A stretch of 21,134 bases of DNA from a virus. The number at the start of each line of letters is the position of its first letter. The stretch's first letter is position 1. The stretch lies in the IMG/VR virus record IMGVR_UViG_3300008264_000031, positions 1 through 21,134 of that record. One strand, given 5' to 3'. Both the position numbers and the translations under genes were made by a program. This document shows positions 20,746 through 21,134 of the stretch, in pieces. The notes beneath the pieces are model-generated. The model was given only the letters and a program-made list of their open reading frames with translations, did not search any database and was not told the origin of the DNA.

Positions 20746-20976
20746 TTATTTAACTCCATTAAATTTACTATCAATAGCTAAGTAAATAGCTCCAAAGAAA
20801 GCACCTATGATGATAATAGGTTTAACAGCTTTAGCGATCCATTCGAGTACTTGGAAAGCTCCTGAGGCTGCATTAAAGGCTTGAACAACCTCTTGTGTAT
20901 TCTTCTCTATGTTGTCTACCTTAGCTTCAACAGCTAGTAGACGCTCATAGATTTGCTCATGGCTTACATCGCTCAT
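20746..20976 (-). CDS. Small coiled-coil membrane protein
   Basis: This 76-residue protein has a helical, heptad-like N-terminal part (EQIYERLLAVEAKVDNIEKN) and one hydrophobic helix at about residues 53-68 (KPIIIIGAFFGAIYLAI). This pattern resembles small phage proteins annotated as putative holins or virion accessory proteins. Its place away from the lysozyme argues against the main holin role. It starts by ATGA overlap with the assembly-like gene (20973-20976). Confidence 0.7.
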   Translation of the reverse strand: MSDVSHEQIYERLLAVEAKVDNIEKNTQEVVQAFNAASGAFQVLEWIAKAVKPIIIIGAFFGAIYLAIDSKFNGVK

Positions 20977-21134
20977 GGCGCATCAGGCCAAGTAATAGTC
21001 CAAGGGAAACCTGTCTGCGTAGTTACATCACGCAAGGCTTGACGATAGGTAGCCCATACTGCTTTGTCAACAGGAGCGTCCGCTACTTGTGTCCAATCAC
21101 AGTCTTTCAGTTTCTCATCTCTTGAAGCACGAAC
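20973..21134 (-). CDS. Partial tail assembly chaperone-like protein (C terminus)
   Basis: An open frame enters from the window edge (21134) and ends with TGA at 20973-20975, giving 53 codons. It contains RDEKLKDCDWTQVADAP and then WATYRQALRDVTTQTGFPWT, ending in WPDAP. This is the pattern of the phage tail assembly chaperone family (Phage_tail_APC type), usually near the end of a tail fibre or assembly protein. The N terminus lies outside the window. Confidence 0.8.
   Translation of the reverse strand, partial: VRASRDEKLKDCDWTQVADAPVDKAVWATYRQALRDVTTQTGFPWTITWPDAP

Overview
The window is part of a lytic tailed bacteriophage genome with a T7-like (podovirus-type) replication module. Evidence: a gp4-type primase-helicase, a family A DNA polymerase with its 3'-5' exonuclease, a T7 gp3-type Holliday-junction endonuclease, a 5'-3' exonuclease, a likely ssDNA-binding protein, and an oppositely oriented block of tail, ejection and lysis genes. 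The base composition is moderately AT-rich. No integrase, repressor, tRNA, CRISPR or transposon was seen. No phage RNA polymerase gene lies in the window, and the promoters I can see look like host sigma factor promoters. The host is probably a proteobacterium, because the control region carries sites resembling NtrC, sigma-54 and DnaA sites. I cannot name the host or a close relative from sequence alone.

Layout. Positions 1-247 are a dense control region. It holds three NtrC-like dyads (8-76), four perfect DnaA boxes in one orientation (80-161) and a near-consensus sigma-54 -24/-12 promoter (189-205) ending just before the first gene. Positions 248-2886 are tightly packed tiny genes on the plus strand, mostly of unknown function. 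They include two Cys-pair or membrane microproteins and a 178-bp gap rich in hairpins. Positions 2864-10385 carry the replication and nucleotide module: primase-helicase, DNA polymerase, ssDNA-binding protein, exonuclease, a small HExxH protein, endonuclease, a metallophosphoesterase, and a zinc-ribbon/DUF3310 protein. Positions 10387-12449 hold a monomeric-type class II (B12-dependent) ribonucleotide reductase and a coupled 52-residue protein. A bidirectional terminator (12467-12510) separates this rightward block from the leftward block.

On the minus strand, reading from 21134 down to 12507, the genes are: a tail fibre assembly-like protein (cut by the window edge), a small membrane protein, a DUF6496-like basic protein, a strong sigma-70-like promoter, a head-tail adaptor-like protein, a large tail or stabilisation-like protein, a short fibre-like protein, three large Ala/Gln-rich putative ejection proteins, a secreted 56-residue protein, a coiled-coil membrane protein, a 49-residue membrane protein, a three-TM-type holin and a GH24 lysozyme. 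Terminase, portal and capsid genes are not in the window and probably lie beyond position 21134.

The most notable feature is the control region. A phage early operon appears to be wired to the host's nitrogen-stress enhancer/sigma-54 system, with a cluster of perfect DnaA boxes placed between enhancer and promoter that may also be a DnaA-dependent replication origin. At least seven genes (445-546, 1144-1308, 2606-2665, 10227-10385, 12291-12449, 13525-13674, and the partial 20973-21134) are short or partial reading frames found by reading the gaps. Most are supported by stop/start overlaps with their neighbours.
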